The notes beneath the pieces were generated by a model. It ran no database searches. It saw only the letters and a program-made list of their open reading frames with translations, and was not told the origin of the DNA. DNA of 64,000 bases from Oryzias latipes (Eukaryota > Chordata > Actinopteri > Beloniformes > Adrianichthyidae): contig NC_019867.2 of the NCBI RefSeq assembly GCF_002234675.1, positions 7,553,561 through 7,617,560 of the forward strand, written 5' to 3'. This document shows positions 26,100 to 47,539 of the stretch, piece after piece. The number at the start of each line of letters is the position of its first letter. Within the stretch, counting starts at the first letter, position 1. A program made the position numbers and the translations under genes.

Positions 26100-26270
26100 C
26101 GTGGTGCAGAGTAGAGCGGTCGACCTCTGATCAGAAATCACTGGTTTGGTTCCCACCCAGCCTATGTTTAAAGGGTATTTGGGCGAGACTCTGAACCCCG
26201 TATTGCTCTTGATGCACAGGTTGGCATAGTGTTGGGCAGTGGAGCCAAGTATACGCCATTTACCATTTAG
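26100..26270 (+). mobile_element. tRNA-derived SINE, copy 1
   Basis: The head has a tRNA-like A box (GTGGTGCAGAGTAGAGCGGT) and B box (GGTTTGGTTCCC) at about 26100-26155. The body follows with GTATTTGGGCGAGACTCTGA and ends near GCCATTTACCATTTA. This order matches the common teleost SINE body in which CTTGGGCAAGACACTGA follows the tRNA head. It is diverged and not a functional tRNA: there is no cloverleaf 3' arm. A second copy lies at 40142-40345. Confidence 0.65.
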
Positions 26271-26599
26271 TCTCTTCTATCATGTAAAACCCCAAAAAAC
26301 AACAAATCCAAAACTTTTCCATTTGCTATAAGCACATTCTACATTGTCAGTGTTATTTCCTGATTAAATCTGTTCTTATAAAAACCAACGTGAGATGCCT
26401 CGTGATGTCAGAGTCCTAGAAAGTATTTCCTACCAGTGAAAACATGCACCGTTGAGGTTCTCTGACTGCGTACAATGAGGAGGGAGGGGCAGTTGTGCGT
26501 GAGCCGACATTTCTTCCTCCACCCTCCACTCTGCATAAGGCGTGCTGCCTTCACGTGCACCTCGGAAAATCGAAGTAATGCTTTTTTTTTCTCTTTCAC

Positions 26600-26970
26600 T
26601 GTAACCCAAAGCTCTGGTGGCTAAAAGGAGATTTACGTTTAATATTGAGCCCTGCATTGTTTGTAATTTGAATGATGAAACCTTGAGACATTTGTTTTTC
26701 TGCTGCCAATATCCCATTAGAAATTGGATTAATCTTAAACTTTACATTCCCCCTTTTTTGCTTCAGATGTATTAACATTTATGAGTAATTTTGATGATTC
26801 ATTCTCAAATGATATTATTTTATGAAATGGCAAATATCGCATCCATTGCGGTAAATGGAGAGGCAGCAAACCCTCCTTCCCACATTTATAAAATTAATTC
26901 AAAATATGTTATAGCTCATTTAGAAACATGCAAATCTGGAAAAAATAGTGGCTGTACACTTGAAATAGAC
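26600..26970 (+). pseudogene. L1-type LINE ORF2 C-terminal remnant
   Basis: One frame from about 26627 reads NIEPCIVCNLNDETLRHLFF then CCQYPIRNWINLKLY: a C-x2-C ... H-x3-C zinc-finger-like arrangement with tryptophan, as at the C-terminus of fish L1-type ORF2 (zf-RVT region). Two stops follow near 26770, then the frame continues as HIYKINSKYVIAHLETCKSG. Broken and partial; the upstream reverse transcriptase is absent. The strand matches plpp1. Confidence 0.55.
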
Positions 26971-26999
26971 TTTACATACAAACAAATTCAGATAGAGCC

Positions 27000-27350
27000 A
27001 TGTATGACTGAATGCTTTGTGTCAAGTGAGAGGTTTGGTGGAGGGAGAATTGTGGTGTGGTGTTGTTTTTCACAAGAATCATTTTTAGTTTCAGTGAGAG
27101 AAACTCTGAATACTTTGGGATCTTGATATTGAGATCTTGGGCAATTTCATCCTTACAACTTTGTAGGAAACTTTTTCCGATGGTATCTTCCTGTTCCAAC
27201 ATGACTGCACCAGAGCTCCAAGCAGGTCCACAAAGACGGAGATCATTACTTTGGTATGAAAGAACATGACTGGCCCTGCAACAAGTCCTAGCTTAAACCT
27301 AAAGGAACTCTTCCGGGATGATCTACTACAAAAACTACAAGGGGGATTTT
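27000..27350 (+). pseudogene. Old Tc1/mariner transposase remnant
   Basis: Frames across this stretch give RFGGGRIVVWCCFSQESFLV and VSVRETLN, then FQHDCTRAPSRSTKT, then SLNLKELFRDDLLQKL. These resemble, in order, the family blocks around GGGSVMVWGCF, the second catalytic Asp (FQHDNAP) and the DDE glutamate region (SPDLNPIEHLWDEL). The pieces lie in different frames with stops, and the catalytic Glu position is altered. It is a much older copy than the element at 29899-31495 and of a different Tc1 subfamily. Confidence 0.55.
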
Positions 27351-27559
27351 TTTTTGTCCAACATCAGAGTTGAACTTCTGGGAAAATGACCAAATATTCC
27401 CACAAACACACTCATAACATGGTAGAAAGCACTCTCTGACTGAGGAGTTGGGTTCCAAACCCAGTGGGATATGAATTTGATGTCACCTAAAAGAAAAATT
27501 AATGGTGTGACTATGTAAATAGAGCCAGATGGGTTTCCGTCAGACAGCATCCAATCTTT

Positions 27560-28265
27560 TTTTTTCTGTGTTAGATTATCCTACATGAATGTTTTTGTTT
27601 GTGTGTAAATAAATAAATCACAAGTCAACTAAAAATCAGAACAATTAGTACTTTTAGCCAAAAACAAAAAGGTACATCGAAGTGGTAAATATTTCAACCT
27701 TTTTTCTAAATGGAAATATTGTACTTTTAAATTGAATAATTTTACATAAAAACACATAAATGCTTAAATTTAAAGAGACAGATGTAAACAACTATGCTGA
27801 AATGTATACATGTGCTGTATGACTTACGCAGAAAGAAAGGCAACATATTTTGCTAATTTGTTAAAGCGTGAACGGTGAGAGTAGTATGATTTCCCAGTGG
27901 TACCTGAAGGCATCATTAATCAGAATAGCTCTTGTGTGCGTGGCTCGCCGGGGATGTCTCATCAGCTGACAATCGCTGTTATGAGGAAATCCCCGGGAGC
28001 TATGATAGTCCGTAGGGAGCTGGAAGGGTGAGCGTCCGTGTGCTGCTGGTGTCTGTTTTTAGCCGCGAGGAGTTTTTGAGCATCGCTTTCGTTTTTAACC
28101 CATGATTTGGCAGTTCGCGGAACCATCATGACACTGGTAGTATGTTTTAACTTTGCGCTGGAATAGCGACACAAATGCGACAGACTAGAGGCTGCGCGTC
28201 TGCCCCCACTAGAAGCAACAGAACGCGACGTTTTTTCACGGACTAGAAAAAGGAGAAGAGGAAAT
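27560..28265 (+). promoter_or_regulatory. Upstream and 5' UTR region of plpp1
   Basis: From about 27900 to the plpp1 ATG the sequence becomes richer in CpG (GTGTGCGTGGCTCGCCGGGG, GCCGCGAGGAG, GAACGCGACG) than the AT-rich DNA before it, as expected for a promoter and first exon. No TATA box is seen at a useful distance. The exact transcription start cannot be placed from sequence. Confidence 0.4.
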
Positions 28266-35240
<6,975 letters not shown>

Positions 35241-35809
35241 AAAAAAGAAACCCCATCTACAGTAATCTTGTAGAACTCTTCATTCCATGTGATGGTTAAA
35301 AGAGAGTGTGAAACACAAATGAACTGCAAGCCTTACATATTCACTGCTGCCAATGAAAATGGATGTGTTAAACCCAGTTTGGCTGCTGGCTTCAGCCTTT
35401 AGCTGCTGACTTGTTCTGCTTACAGACACATGGACTCAGCATGCACTTAATCAAGATAAAGAGAATAAGAAACTTGTGCACAATCTGGTTGGTATTACAC
35501 ATGAAAGCTTACATGGGCAAAAATCATCCTTTATTTTTTTTTGGTTGAGGTTATTGCTTTGTTTTATTGTGAATGAATTGGATTTGGCTTAGATTGTGCA
35601 TACTGCAAGCAGGCTTGTAGAGGCTGGATGATACCTGTGAATAATGTCAAAGACGACAAAACAGAGGTTGAACTGAGGAAAAAAACATTTAAAATGCATT
35701 TTATAAGAAGACTTTGCCTTAGATTTATGCTGATGCCTGCTCTTATTTTACTTTTTTGATGTATTTTTCTTTTTTTTATTGTTTTAAGCTATTTTCGTCT
35801 GTACAAAAA

Positions 35810-35864
35810 AATAAAATTGTTCTCAAGATCCCCAATGTATTGAGGAGAACACACGGAAAATAAA
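35810..35864 (+). promoter_or_regulatory. Polyadenylation signals of plpp1 (AATAAA at 35810 and 35859)
   Basis: Two canonical AATAAA hexamers lie about 570 and 620 bp after the plpp1 stop codon, the second followed by a short T/G-containing stretch and then a (GT) microsatellite at 35900-35921. Either or both could end the transcript. Confidence 0.55.
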
Positions 35865-35899
35865 GAGAATTCCCACTCTGTTACTTTAAAACAAAGAAG

Positions 35900-35921
35900 T
35901 TGTGTGTGTGTGTGTGTGTGT
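35900..35921. repeat. (GT)n dinucleotide microsatellite
   Basis: Eleven perfect GT units just downstream of the probable plpp1 polyadenylation site. It marks the start of the plpp1-atp5fa1 intergenic stretch. Confidence 0.9.
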
Positions 35922-36039
35922 TTAAAAAACAAAGACAAAGTAAAAGATGAATTATGAATCATGACTCAGAGCATCGAACAAAAACCAGAACAACACAGAT
36001 GTAAAGAGAATTTTTGTTTGGTTAGGAAGGATTTGTCAG

Positions 36040-36660
36040 TCTTTGCCTTAAAAATATATTGCATTATGCTGAAAAATATATCATATGTATTAAGAAATAT
36101 ATATTTCAATATATCAGCAGCTTACTCATATATTTCAAAAATCTATATTGCAATATAAGGATGGTTAACCTATTTATTTTATTTATTCACATATATTTAA
36201 AATTCCTTGGTGTTCCAAAATAATTGATTATTGAAATATTTCTTTTGTTCGTTAGGCAGGAACTCCAACTTACATTTCTTTAATATAAAGAGACGGATTC
36301 ACCACATGTGGTTATATAATAATGTATGTCATGGATTGTAAATGATTATTTACATAATCAAAAAAGGAAAAAATTCTTTGAGTCACAGCCAAAGATATTT
36401 ATAACATCATATAAGACTGAACATATGATGCTTTATGTTAAAATATATTATATAAACAAATATATTTATAATCCCCTTTTTAATATACTTATGTAACAAT
36501 ATGATAAGGTGGGAATAAATATACAGTCATATTACAGGACATTTTAGTATAAATCACAATATATTACAATACTTTGATATATTGAAGAATATAGTACTTC
36601 CATAGTGAAATATATTGTCAATGCATTGATGCTCAATATATTGAGAATTTTATTATTTTC
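36040..36660. repeat. ATATATT-rich interspersed repeat block
   Basis: About 600 bp in which ATATATT, AATATATTG and TTCAATATATC recur at irregular short spacing on both strands (e.g. TTTCAATATATCAGCAG, CACAATATATTACAATAC). It ends sharply at CGCTGCAAAAACTAACCC. No open frame of interest. It behaves like a degenerate satellite or a decayed AT-rich MITE cluster. Confidence 0.5.
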
Positions 36661-36687
36661 GCTGCAAAAACTAACCCTAATTTAAAA

Positions 36688-36860
36688 CGTATTCATTCAT
36701 TCATTCATTCATTCATTCATTCATTCATTCATTCATTCATCTTCCGTTTGTTCCCTTTCTGGGTCATGGGGCTGCAGGAGCCTATCCCGGCCACTTATGG
36801 GCGAAGGCAGGGGAGACCCTGAACCGGTCTGTCACAGGGTCACAATCACACACCCATGAC
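36688..36860 (+). repeat. (ATTC)n microsatellite joined to a dispersed teleost repeat
   Basis: Twelve or so ATTC units (36690-36740) lead into CTTCCGTTTGTTCCCTTTCT then GGAGCCTATCCCGGCCACTT and GGGCGAAGGCAGGGGAGACC. The latter is a high-copy fish repeat normally preceded by just such an ATTC tract. It is a fragment; the family name is not certain. Confidence 0.6.
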
Positions 36861-36877
36861 AAATAAATTAGTTCATT

Positions 36878-37136
36878 ACACTGCAAAAACTAAAATTTTT
36901 AAATAATAAAAAGACCTTTGCTTGAGAAAAATTATCTTATTTTCTGTCTTGCAAATAAAAAATTCTTAGCAAGAAAGTTTTTCAACAGCAAAATAATCTA
37001 AGAATTTAATTTTTAAAATAAGAATTCTTGATAAAAAGCCATTTTTCTTACCCCTTTGGTGGATTTTTGTTTTTTGTTTATTTGAAGAAAATCAGCCAAT
37101 GGGGTAAATTTCTGAGGGGCCTGTTTGTACAGTGTG
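36878..37136. mobile_element. Putative MITE with CACTG-type inverted ends
   Basis: Starts ACACTGCAAAAACTAAAATT and ends TGTTTGTACAGTGT. The reverse complement of the end (ACACTGTACAAACA) matches the start at most positions. The internal sequence is A/T-rich with AAATAAGAATTCTTG-type palindromes. This resembles a common fish non-autonomous DNA element beginning CACTGCAAAAAC. No coding capacity. Confidence 0.45.
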
Positions 37137-38092
37137 TCTATAGAGTTTGAATAAAAACTTATATTTGAACAGTAAATCATATCTATCAACTTGAAACAGT
37201 AAATACACCAAAGCAATACAAAGAAATCTTGACCTATATAAGTTCTTGCAAAAGAGTATTAGTTTCAACATGAATTTCAAATCTGTTTCAACTCGTGCAG
37301 CTTTGTTATTATAAAATACAAAGAGTCATTAAAATGTAAGGCATATTTTAAAATTCTTTGTTCAGTCCCATGTATAAATGATTTACATTTCAAAACTTTG
37401 AGGAAAGTCTGTACCTGCATTAGCCGTGTCTGGCACATTCCAGATTTACGTCACAAGTGAAAATAGTCTCAGCCATTCTCGTGGTTTTTGTTCTTTCATA
37501 GTCCAAATATTTTAAAAAAATCGAGCGGCACAATTGCTGTCACAAGATGCCATTTTACATTTTTGGTGTTTTTCTTCAGTTAGTGTCTTTGTCTTGACTA
37601 AACTCTGTTAAACTTGAGCAAATTTGATTTGGGAAGACAGCCAGCTCTGTTTGTTCACGCTGCAGTCGAAGACACAGACTTCATCTTGGAATTTGTTTTG
37701 TTCAGTTGTTTGTAAGAAACCTCTGGCATGTTGTGAACCTGTAAAAATAGATGCTTTAAACTGTGACAATCCACTATAGAAAAAGATCACTTTTTCATTA
37801 TACGAGTTTATTTAGGAAAGGGCTCCTTACTTCAGACTGACCATTGCTTGTTTTGTGTTGTCTGTTGCTGCATAGAGCTCTCTCTTACTGTCACGCTGAC
37901 ATGAACAATGCTCCATTCATTCTGTCACATGTCTGACTCTATCTTTAAAAAAAAGTCTAAACAAATTCTAAATGCAGTTTACCCTGAAATAATTTTACTG
38001 ACATACAAGGTTTCATACTGTAAAGCTCTGTTGTGTATTTCCCAAACTACAATCAACCTTCAGGGAATCAACTCCGTGTTTCAGTTTCCTAT

Positions 38093-38098
<6 letters not shown>

Positions 38099-38130
<32 letters not shown>
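38099..38130. repeat. (TA)n dinucleotide microsatellite
   Basis: Sixteen TA units between TACAACA and CACTAGACG. The short open frames through it are meaningless. Confidence 0.9.
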
Positions 38131-38133
<3 letters not shown>

Positions 38134-38447
38134 TAGACGTTATGCATTCCTTTTTGATCAAGCTCATGTAAGGAGAGCAGGGGTGACTTTTAGGCTGCTG
38201 TGGGTCACTTTGAAAACATGCAGACCGACTTTCAAACCACTACCATCACCTCTTCACTGTAAGGACAAGACAAGGAGATAAGTCTGTATTTTTTTGTTTG
38301 TCTCTTTCCTTTCAGACTCTTCTTGTCACAACAGATAATTACTGATTCTGGTTCTGTTGGAGGTTTCTTCTCAATCCTCCTTTTAGAAGGAGTTTTTCCC
38401 TCTCTACTGTCATATTTTGCTCAGTTTGGGACTAAACTGAAAACCCT

Positions 38448-38660
38448 TTAACCCTTGTGCTATCCTAGGCACTTTAACATTGGGAGTTGGGTCATCTAGA
38501 CCCACTAAACAGTGCGCTGAACCTTTTATCTTCAATGATTTGTCATCTTCACTGGTGTCCATGGATTACATGAAATCTTTCCACCTTTATCCACCTTTGT
38601 CATGGTAGAGATAACATGTCAATGTAAGGGTGGGGTCATCTAAGATAGCACAAGGGTTAA
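38448..38660. mobile_element. piggyBac-type MITE with TTAA ends, 213 bp
   Basis: Both edges read TTAACCCTTGTGCTATC inward (left at 38448, right as reverse complement ending 38660). The inverted repeat extends to about 21 bp with one mismatch. TTAA at each edge is the hallmark target duplication of piggyBac transposons. The 170-bp interior (GGGTCATCTAGACCCACTAA ... GTAAGGGTGGGGTCATCTA) has no coding capacity, so it is non-autonomous. The right TTAA coincides with the start of dispersed-repeat copy D. Confidence 0.85.
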
Positions 38661-39185
38661 GGAGCCTCTCAGATGGAAATGGCGTTTTTGACATGTTCTT
38701 CTGGCATTTTTCTTGATGGAGGACATATATAAAGATAGTAATGCTTAAAATTGTATTTCTGAGTATTTCTTCATTCAAAACGTTGTGAATCAGCAGCAGA
38801 AGAAAAATGCAGCTTGAAAAACATTGTAGCTATGGCATAGAAAATATGCTGGGTGGGTCACAAGCGTTTTAATCTGATGCAACCAGTTGCAGACAGACAG
38901 ATAGTTCCATGTACGTTTTTGATTTCCTCGTCTGAGATGGAATTTGGCTCGAAACTGTACGGCTGCCTTGATATTGCTCACCATTTTGGGGGGCTGTAAG
39001 CTAGTGGGAGAGCGTGTAAACATGTGATAGGAGGTTGGGGCAGGCTTGCGCTGCGCCTACAACTCAGTGGTGAATTTCTAATCAACTCCTGCTGCCATGC
39101 AGAAACTTTTTTGATTTAGGCTAAAAATGGCATAATCATAATGATAAGACCACTCGGATCAAAAGATGATCGGAGTTGGACTTTA
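38657..39185 (-). mobile_element. Dispersed TIR-type repeat, copy D
   Basis: Antisense copy beginning TTAAGGAGCCTCTCAGATGG (compare TAAAGACCCACC of copy B reversed) and ending ATGATCGGAGTTGGACTTTA, which mirrors the start of copy B (TAAAGTCCCACTCCAATTAT). It contains CTGGGTGGGTCACAAGC and GGGGCTGTAAGCTAGTGGGA. Essentially full length. It directly abuts the piggyBac-type MITE. Confidence 0.7.
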
Positions 39186-40141
39186 TGATAATCTATCATT
39201 TATGTGGGATATTAACATACTATTATGATAATATGGCTTTATTTGAATTATTAAAATGGATGTGGACAATATCAATCAAAAATAATTAAGTTCTGTTTAA
39301 TATTCTTTATTCACTGGGAAGTGCTTTGAAACCAGTTTGTGAACTGACGCTTTTCAAACCTGATTATATTGAGCTAAAATCTCACGACAGTCATTGGAAC
39401 TACGCCCTTTCTTTTATACATGTTTTGCACAAACTCAAACTTTATGTCTTTGTGTAGCGCCTTTCGCTTCAACTATGCATAACTGTGCATTTCACACTTC
39501 CTGTTCAGATCAGCTGATACCGAGAGTCAGTAAACAAAACACGAGAAGCAAACACTGATAGGCAAACTCTTTTAAAGAAAGAGAGCAGTCAGAATCCAGT
39601 TTTTAGATACACAAACGTGTTAGGACGTCTTTAAAATGCACCAATTACTAACCACTCGACTGACAAGAGAATGTGATCCTGAAGAGATGCAAGTCTGACA
39701 TGTTTGTTAGTTAAAACAGAGGCTACTGACCTCTTCATGATAAGATTTACTGGTGGATTAGTGGTGGAGGGGAGACCGAGGTCAGTTTCTGAGGTGAAGA
39801 AACAATGTGAACAGAGAAAAACAGACATTTGTAAATGTTATTAGAAATGTGCAATATGCAAGATTCAAATTCATTAACTAAAAACTAAACTTGAACGTCC
39901 AAGTGCGCCGAGGATTATACATACTTTATGACGTGGTACTGGGGAGGAAAAACAACAAAGTAAAAATTATTTTTATAAAAACAGCCATTTTGCATTTGAG
40001 ATGTTAATGCTGTTTAGAGGCAGCGAGTCTTCAACACCAACATATGTGGCCACCTGCTGGACACACATGACACTATGGGGATTATTATCTGAATTATCAT
40101 AATCCTAAACAGACAGAACATTCAAAGTAGATTACATTTTA

Positions 40142-40345
40142 AGGAGGCTGCTGTACTGCAGGGGTAGAGCAGTCAACCTTTGATCAAAAGATTGTAGGTT
40201 CAGTTCCCCGTGTGTCGAAGTGTACTTGGGCAAAACACTGAACTCCACATTGAGAAGTAGGAATGTGAATTGATTACTGAGACTGTGAGCTTTGAGCCTT
40301 AAAGTAAGGTAGAAGAGTACTATATATGGCATTTATGAATTAATA
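40142..40345 (+). mobile_element. tRNA-derived SINE, copy 2
   Basis: tRNA-like head with A box (CAGGGGTAGAGCAGTC) and B box (GTAGGTTCAGTTCCCC), then body GTGTCGAAGTGTACTTGGGC AAAACACTGAACTCC and a 3' part TACTATATATGGCATTTATG. Same family and same orientation as 26100-26270, but with a better-kept body. It lies 0.6 kb beyond the 3' end of atp5fa1. Confidence 0.7.
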
Positions 40346-40904
40346 TATTCATGACAGAATAGTGTCAAATAATCTAATAATTACAGTAATAAACATGGAG
40401 AAAGGGTTCCAGCTCCATTTTTGGAGATCTAAGGCTTCAATTGAGATTAACTGGTAAAAAAAATAACCCGTCTCAGATGGATTGAATAATATGAGAAATC
40501 ATGTACCGTAGTCAGAAAATTCAAGTATTTAGTAACAGATTAAACATTTGGGCTTCTGTAGTTTTATATAACATTAAAGCTGCTATTCTCCAAAAACAAT
40601 TTATAAATAAATTTTATCCAAATATTTGTCCAAAATACACATGTAATGTTATAAAAAGGTTCCAAGATAAAATGTTTTGCCTGCAAACATAAGACAGGAC
40701 GAAATAAATTCCTGTGTGAGAGTTTATTATGAGACATTTCTTTCCATCTGGAAACAGTTGAGAAACTAATGGAACTGATTAAAAAAAAACTGATTCGATG
40801 GGAGATTCCTCAGAAACCTCAAACTCAGAAATGTGAGCAGTTTTCTCTCTTAAATAATCCGTTACATCTTAAATGAGCTTTACAGCAGAGCGGTGTTGTA
40901 AAAT

Positions 40905-40910
40905 TTTATT
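40905..40910 (-). promoter_or_regulatory. AATAAA polyadenylation signal of atp5fa1
   Basis: On the minus strand AATAAA (plus-strand TTTATT) lies 100 bp beyond the atp5fa1 stop codon, giving a short 3' UTR typical of this gene. A T-rich element follows. Confidence 0.75.
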
Positions 40911-41009
40911 TGGAGAAATCTGTACATGGAGGTTTCGGCCTTCAGTGTGTTCACATAAGCACGACAGGGACACAGACATGTAGCTCACTGAAGATCAAGG
41001 GAGGTGCAA

Positions 41010-44611
<3,602 letters not shown>

Positions 44612-46439
44612 TTTCCCCCTGATTGTTAATGACCTGTCCTCCACTGAACGGCTCCGACCTGCCTGTGGCTGCCTGAAGGTAATGGCTGAATGAACACTTC
44701 TTCTATTTATTTGAGTTTGTGGGAAACAGCGCCCCCTATTGTTTTGGAGGAGATGCTGACTGATCTCTGTGACACTTCATCCCAAAAGAACCCTAAAAAC
44801 ATCGTCAAACAGAACATTTTGCCATTTCAATATTTCAAATATCTTCAATTAAGAAAAAAAATCAATTTAAACTGCATTTAAAGAAATAAAAAAGCAAGAA
44901 AACACTTGAGTTTAAAAGAAAATTAAAGGAATCTATCATTTAGTTAATTCAGTTTACTAAATGAACAATATGATTAATTTATAATGTGAAACAATCATAC
45001 TAAGATGAAATAAAAACCCAACAATTAACTTTAGTATGTATTTTTACTAAGAAGATTTATGTTGATTCACAAATTAATAACGCTGATGTCCTGTTCAATA
45101 TTATTTGAATAAAAAGGCAGAATATATTTTTTACACATTTTCTCATCCAAATTGTTTAGTTTCAAAAAACTTTTTTTTTTAAATATATAAAACTCGTGAC
45201 TTTAACTGCCCATAATACAATTTTATAATAAAAAAACTAGTCAGAATACTTTTTTTCCGGAAAAAAAATAAAAATAAAAAGAAAAATGATGGTGAGGTTC
45301 ATCTGGCTTGCAAGCTCCAGAAGTTTTTGTAACTGGTGATTACCTGGAGCAGGTGTTTAGCCAATAAGGTGCTTCAATGGCAGGTTGATTGGAAAACGTG
45401 TGACACCGGCCCTCAAAGCCTGGATTCGGACAAGTTTGGCATCTTTCAACAAGTTGGCATAAAGAGAATGTCTGCATTCCTCAAAAGAAAAAAAGCAGTA
45501 GATGCAGAACTGTTTGGTTCCAGTTAATAGAAATTAATTTGACCTGACCAAGTGAACACTGTAAATATCTGTGAAAAACACAGCCTCAAACGACTCTGAT
45601 CACTATTTATAGCAGGCATAAGGAGAGCAAGCAAGGAGATGTTGTGTTAGTGTTTTGGATTCACGCTTTATGTATTCCTGAAGTGTTTGTTTTAAAGTGA
45701 ATGGAACTATGTTCCCTATTGTGCTATTTTCTGGAGTTGATTTGCTTCCACTTGGCAGAGTAACGCAGGTGTTAGGATCTGCCCATCCGACTTGGAAGTG
45801 AAAGTTTGATAGATACAATAAATTCATGACACTCTGCAATACAAAACAATGAAAACATTGATTAATTAGTAAAATAATTGTGTGATCTAAATCTGAAATA
45901 ATTTGATTGTTTTTTATAAATACCAACACAAATATCAGTTCATTTATTAAATTTCGACATTAACCAGGTAATAATACATTTAAGTAATTGATGATACAAT
46001 TTGTTGTTAATAAAGGGTGTATTTATATGTATTTCTTAAGTTTAAAGCCTTTATAGACATCAAGACTGTTTTAAAAATTGGACAAAGTGAATTTTCAGTT
46101 GTTTTGAGAGTAAAGTACAAATTTCAAAATTTTGACACAAAAACTTTTTGATTATTTTCCTATTAAAAATATTTCACTCAATCAATTTTTAAAAATTGTA
46201 TCTAAAAAATAAATGGAAAAAACTGGATGACATCCTGGCTTCACTGCGTGCACCTTTAGTGATACAAATGGAGAAAAGCAATTTGATATTTGAGCCAAGG
46301 CTCAGCCAGGTTGTCTGCAGAGACAGGTTCTGGCAGAGCATCGGCAGACTTTATGCCAAAGGAAAGGTGGGATGTCTGCAGACTCAGACCTTGGTGTATG
46401 GAAGCGATTCTGTAGCATAATTAAAAATAAAAGTCAAAA

Positions 46440-46850
46440 CCAGAAATGCTTTTGCATTTTCAAAATGAAGCTGCATTTTTTGACTCAAAATTAAAATGAA
46501 AAAGCAATCCGCCAAAATGCTCTTTCATTTTCTTCCTCAACACTGCTTATTCCGTCACTTAATTTAAATGATATGAAAATGGTATTTGATATTTCATTTT
46601 TAAAAGGTTCTCTGGTAAATGTGTCGAAAAATTCATTTAGAAATGTCTAATATGACAATTAAAATGGATTAACAGAAATGCTTTTTCATTTTCAAAATGT
46701 AACTGAACCAAATGACTAAAAATAAAAATAAAAAACAATACTTCAAAATTCTTTTTCATTTTCTACTTAAAAACCGCTTATACTGTGTCATAATTAAAAC
46801 GAAAATGCAAAAAGGGTATGGCATTTTCATTTTAACATCCACTCTGCGAA
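46440..46850. repeat. 231-bp tandem dimer of an A/T-rich element
   Basis: GAAATGCTTTTGCATTTTCAAAATG (46445) recurs as GAAATGCTTTTTCATTTTCAAAATG (46676), and TCATTTTCTTCCTCAACACTGCTTAT (46526) as TCATTTTCTACTTAAAAACCGCTTAT (46757). Both pairs are 231 bp apart, so this is a direct duplication of one unit, about 75-85% alike by eye. The unit is rich in CATTTT/AAAATG palindromes. No coding capacity. Confidence 0.7.
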
Positions 46851-47039
46851 AACTGTCGCATATCTCGATTCAACGTAGCATTTCCAGAGGGGAAGCGGGG
46901 CGATGACGTCAGTGCCATCTCCGTGTGTCTGGCTGGCATCCGAAAGGCTCCGACAGTCTAGTGTTAGCGGCAGGGGAGATGGCTTTGTGACAGTTTTGCA
47001 CCCCTGGTGATTGTACACAGTTTATCGGGACTACGTAGC

Positions 47040-47475
47040 AGCATTTCCATGAGTTGTGGGTGGGGATGTTTGTGCAGAGCAAGACTTCTCCCCCTTCACT
47101 TTCCTGATGCTGAGAGCTCTCTGTTTACACACTCTCTTGATTACAGCCCCTCACATTACCGGTGCAACATAAATATTGGAGCCATCCAGCTGTACAGTCC
47201 GGACGAGGAAAATAAAGACGTATATGGATTTATTTGTCTGCAAGTGGATGCATCAAAACAGAGCACCCAGCATATTTATTTTTAAACATATACAATCATT
47301 TTTAAATACCTTTTTTTTTTTCGTTTTTTCAGCTGCTCCTGATCCGTAACAATTTGAATAAAGAAATACTCAAAAATGCAACTTTGAGCTTTATCTTTTT
47401 CTTTACATGTGTCCACCAACCTCTGAAAAATGCCACACAAACATGTAAAAACACAATTTTCATCAACTTTTTTCA
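47040..47475 (+). mobile_element. Dispersed TIR-type repeat, copy E
   Basis: Begins around GAGTTGTGGGTGGGGATG (cf. the inverse in copy C), then GCTCTCTGTTTACACACTCT, ACAGCCCCTCACATTACCGG, GTGGATGCATCAAAACAGAG, AAAGAAATACTCAAAAATGC and ACACAATTTTCATCAA. The 3' GGGTCTTTA end is lost or mutated. Sense with respect to rnf165. Confidence 0.6.
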
Positions 47476-47539
47476 AAACTGATACAGGACAACAGAGAAT
47501 CACACTAAAACACAAAAATGAAACTTAAAAAAAAAAGGA

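Noticed and set aside
26100-26170. Possible tRNA gene
   Set aside because: A and B boxes are present but no cloverleaf acceptor or T-arm pairing follows, and the flanking body is that of a SINE; a related copy lies at 40142.
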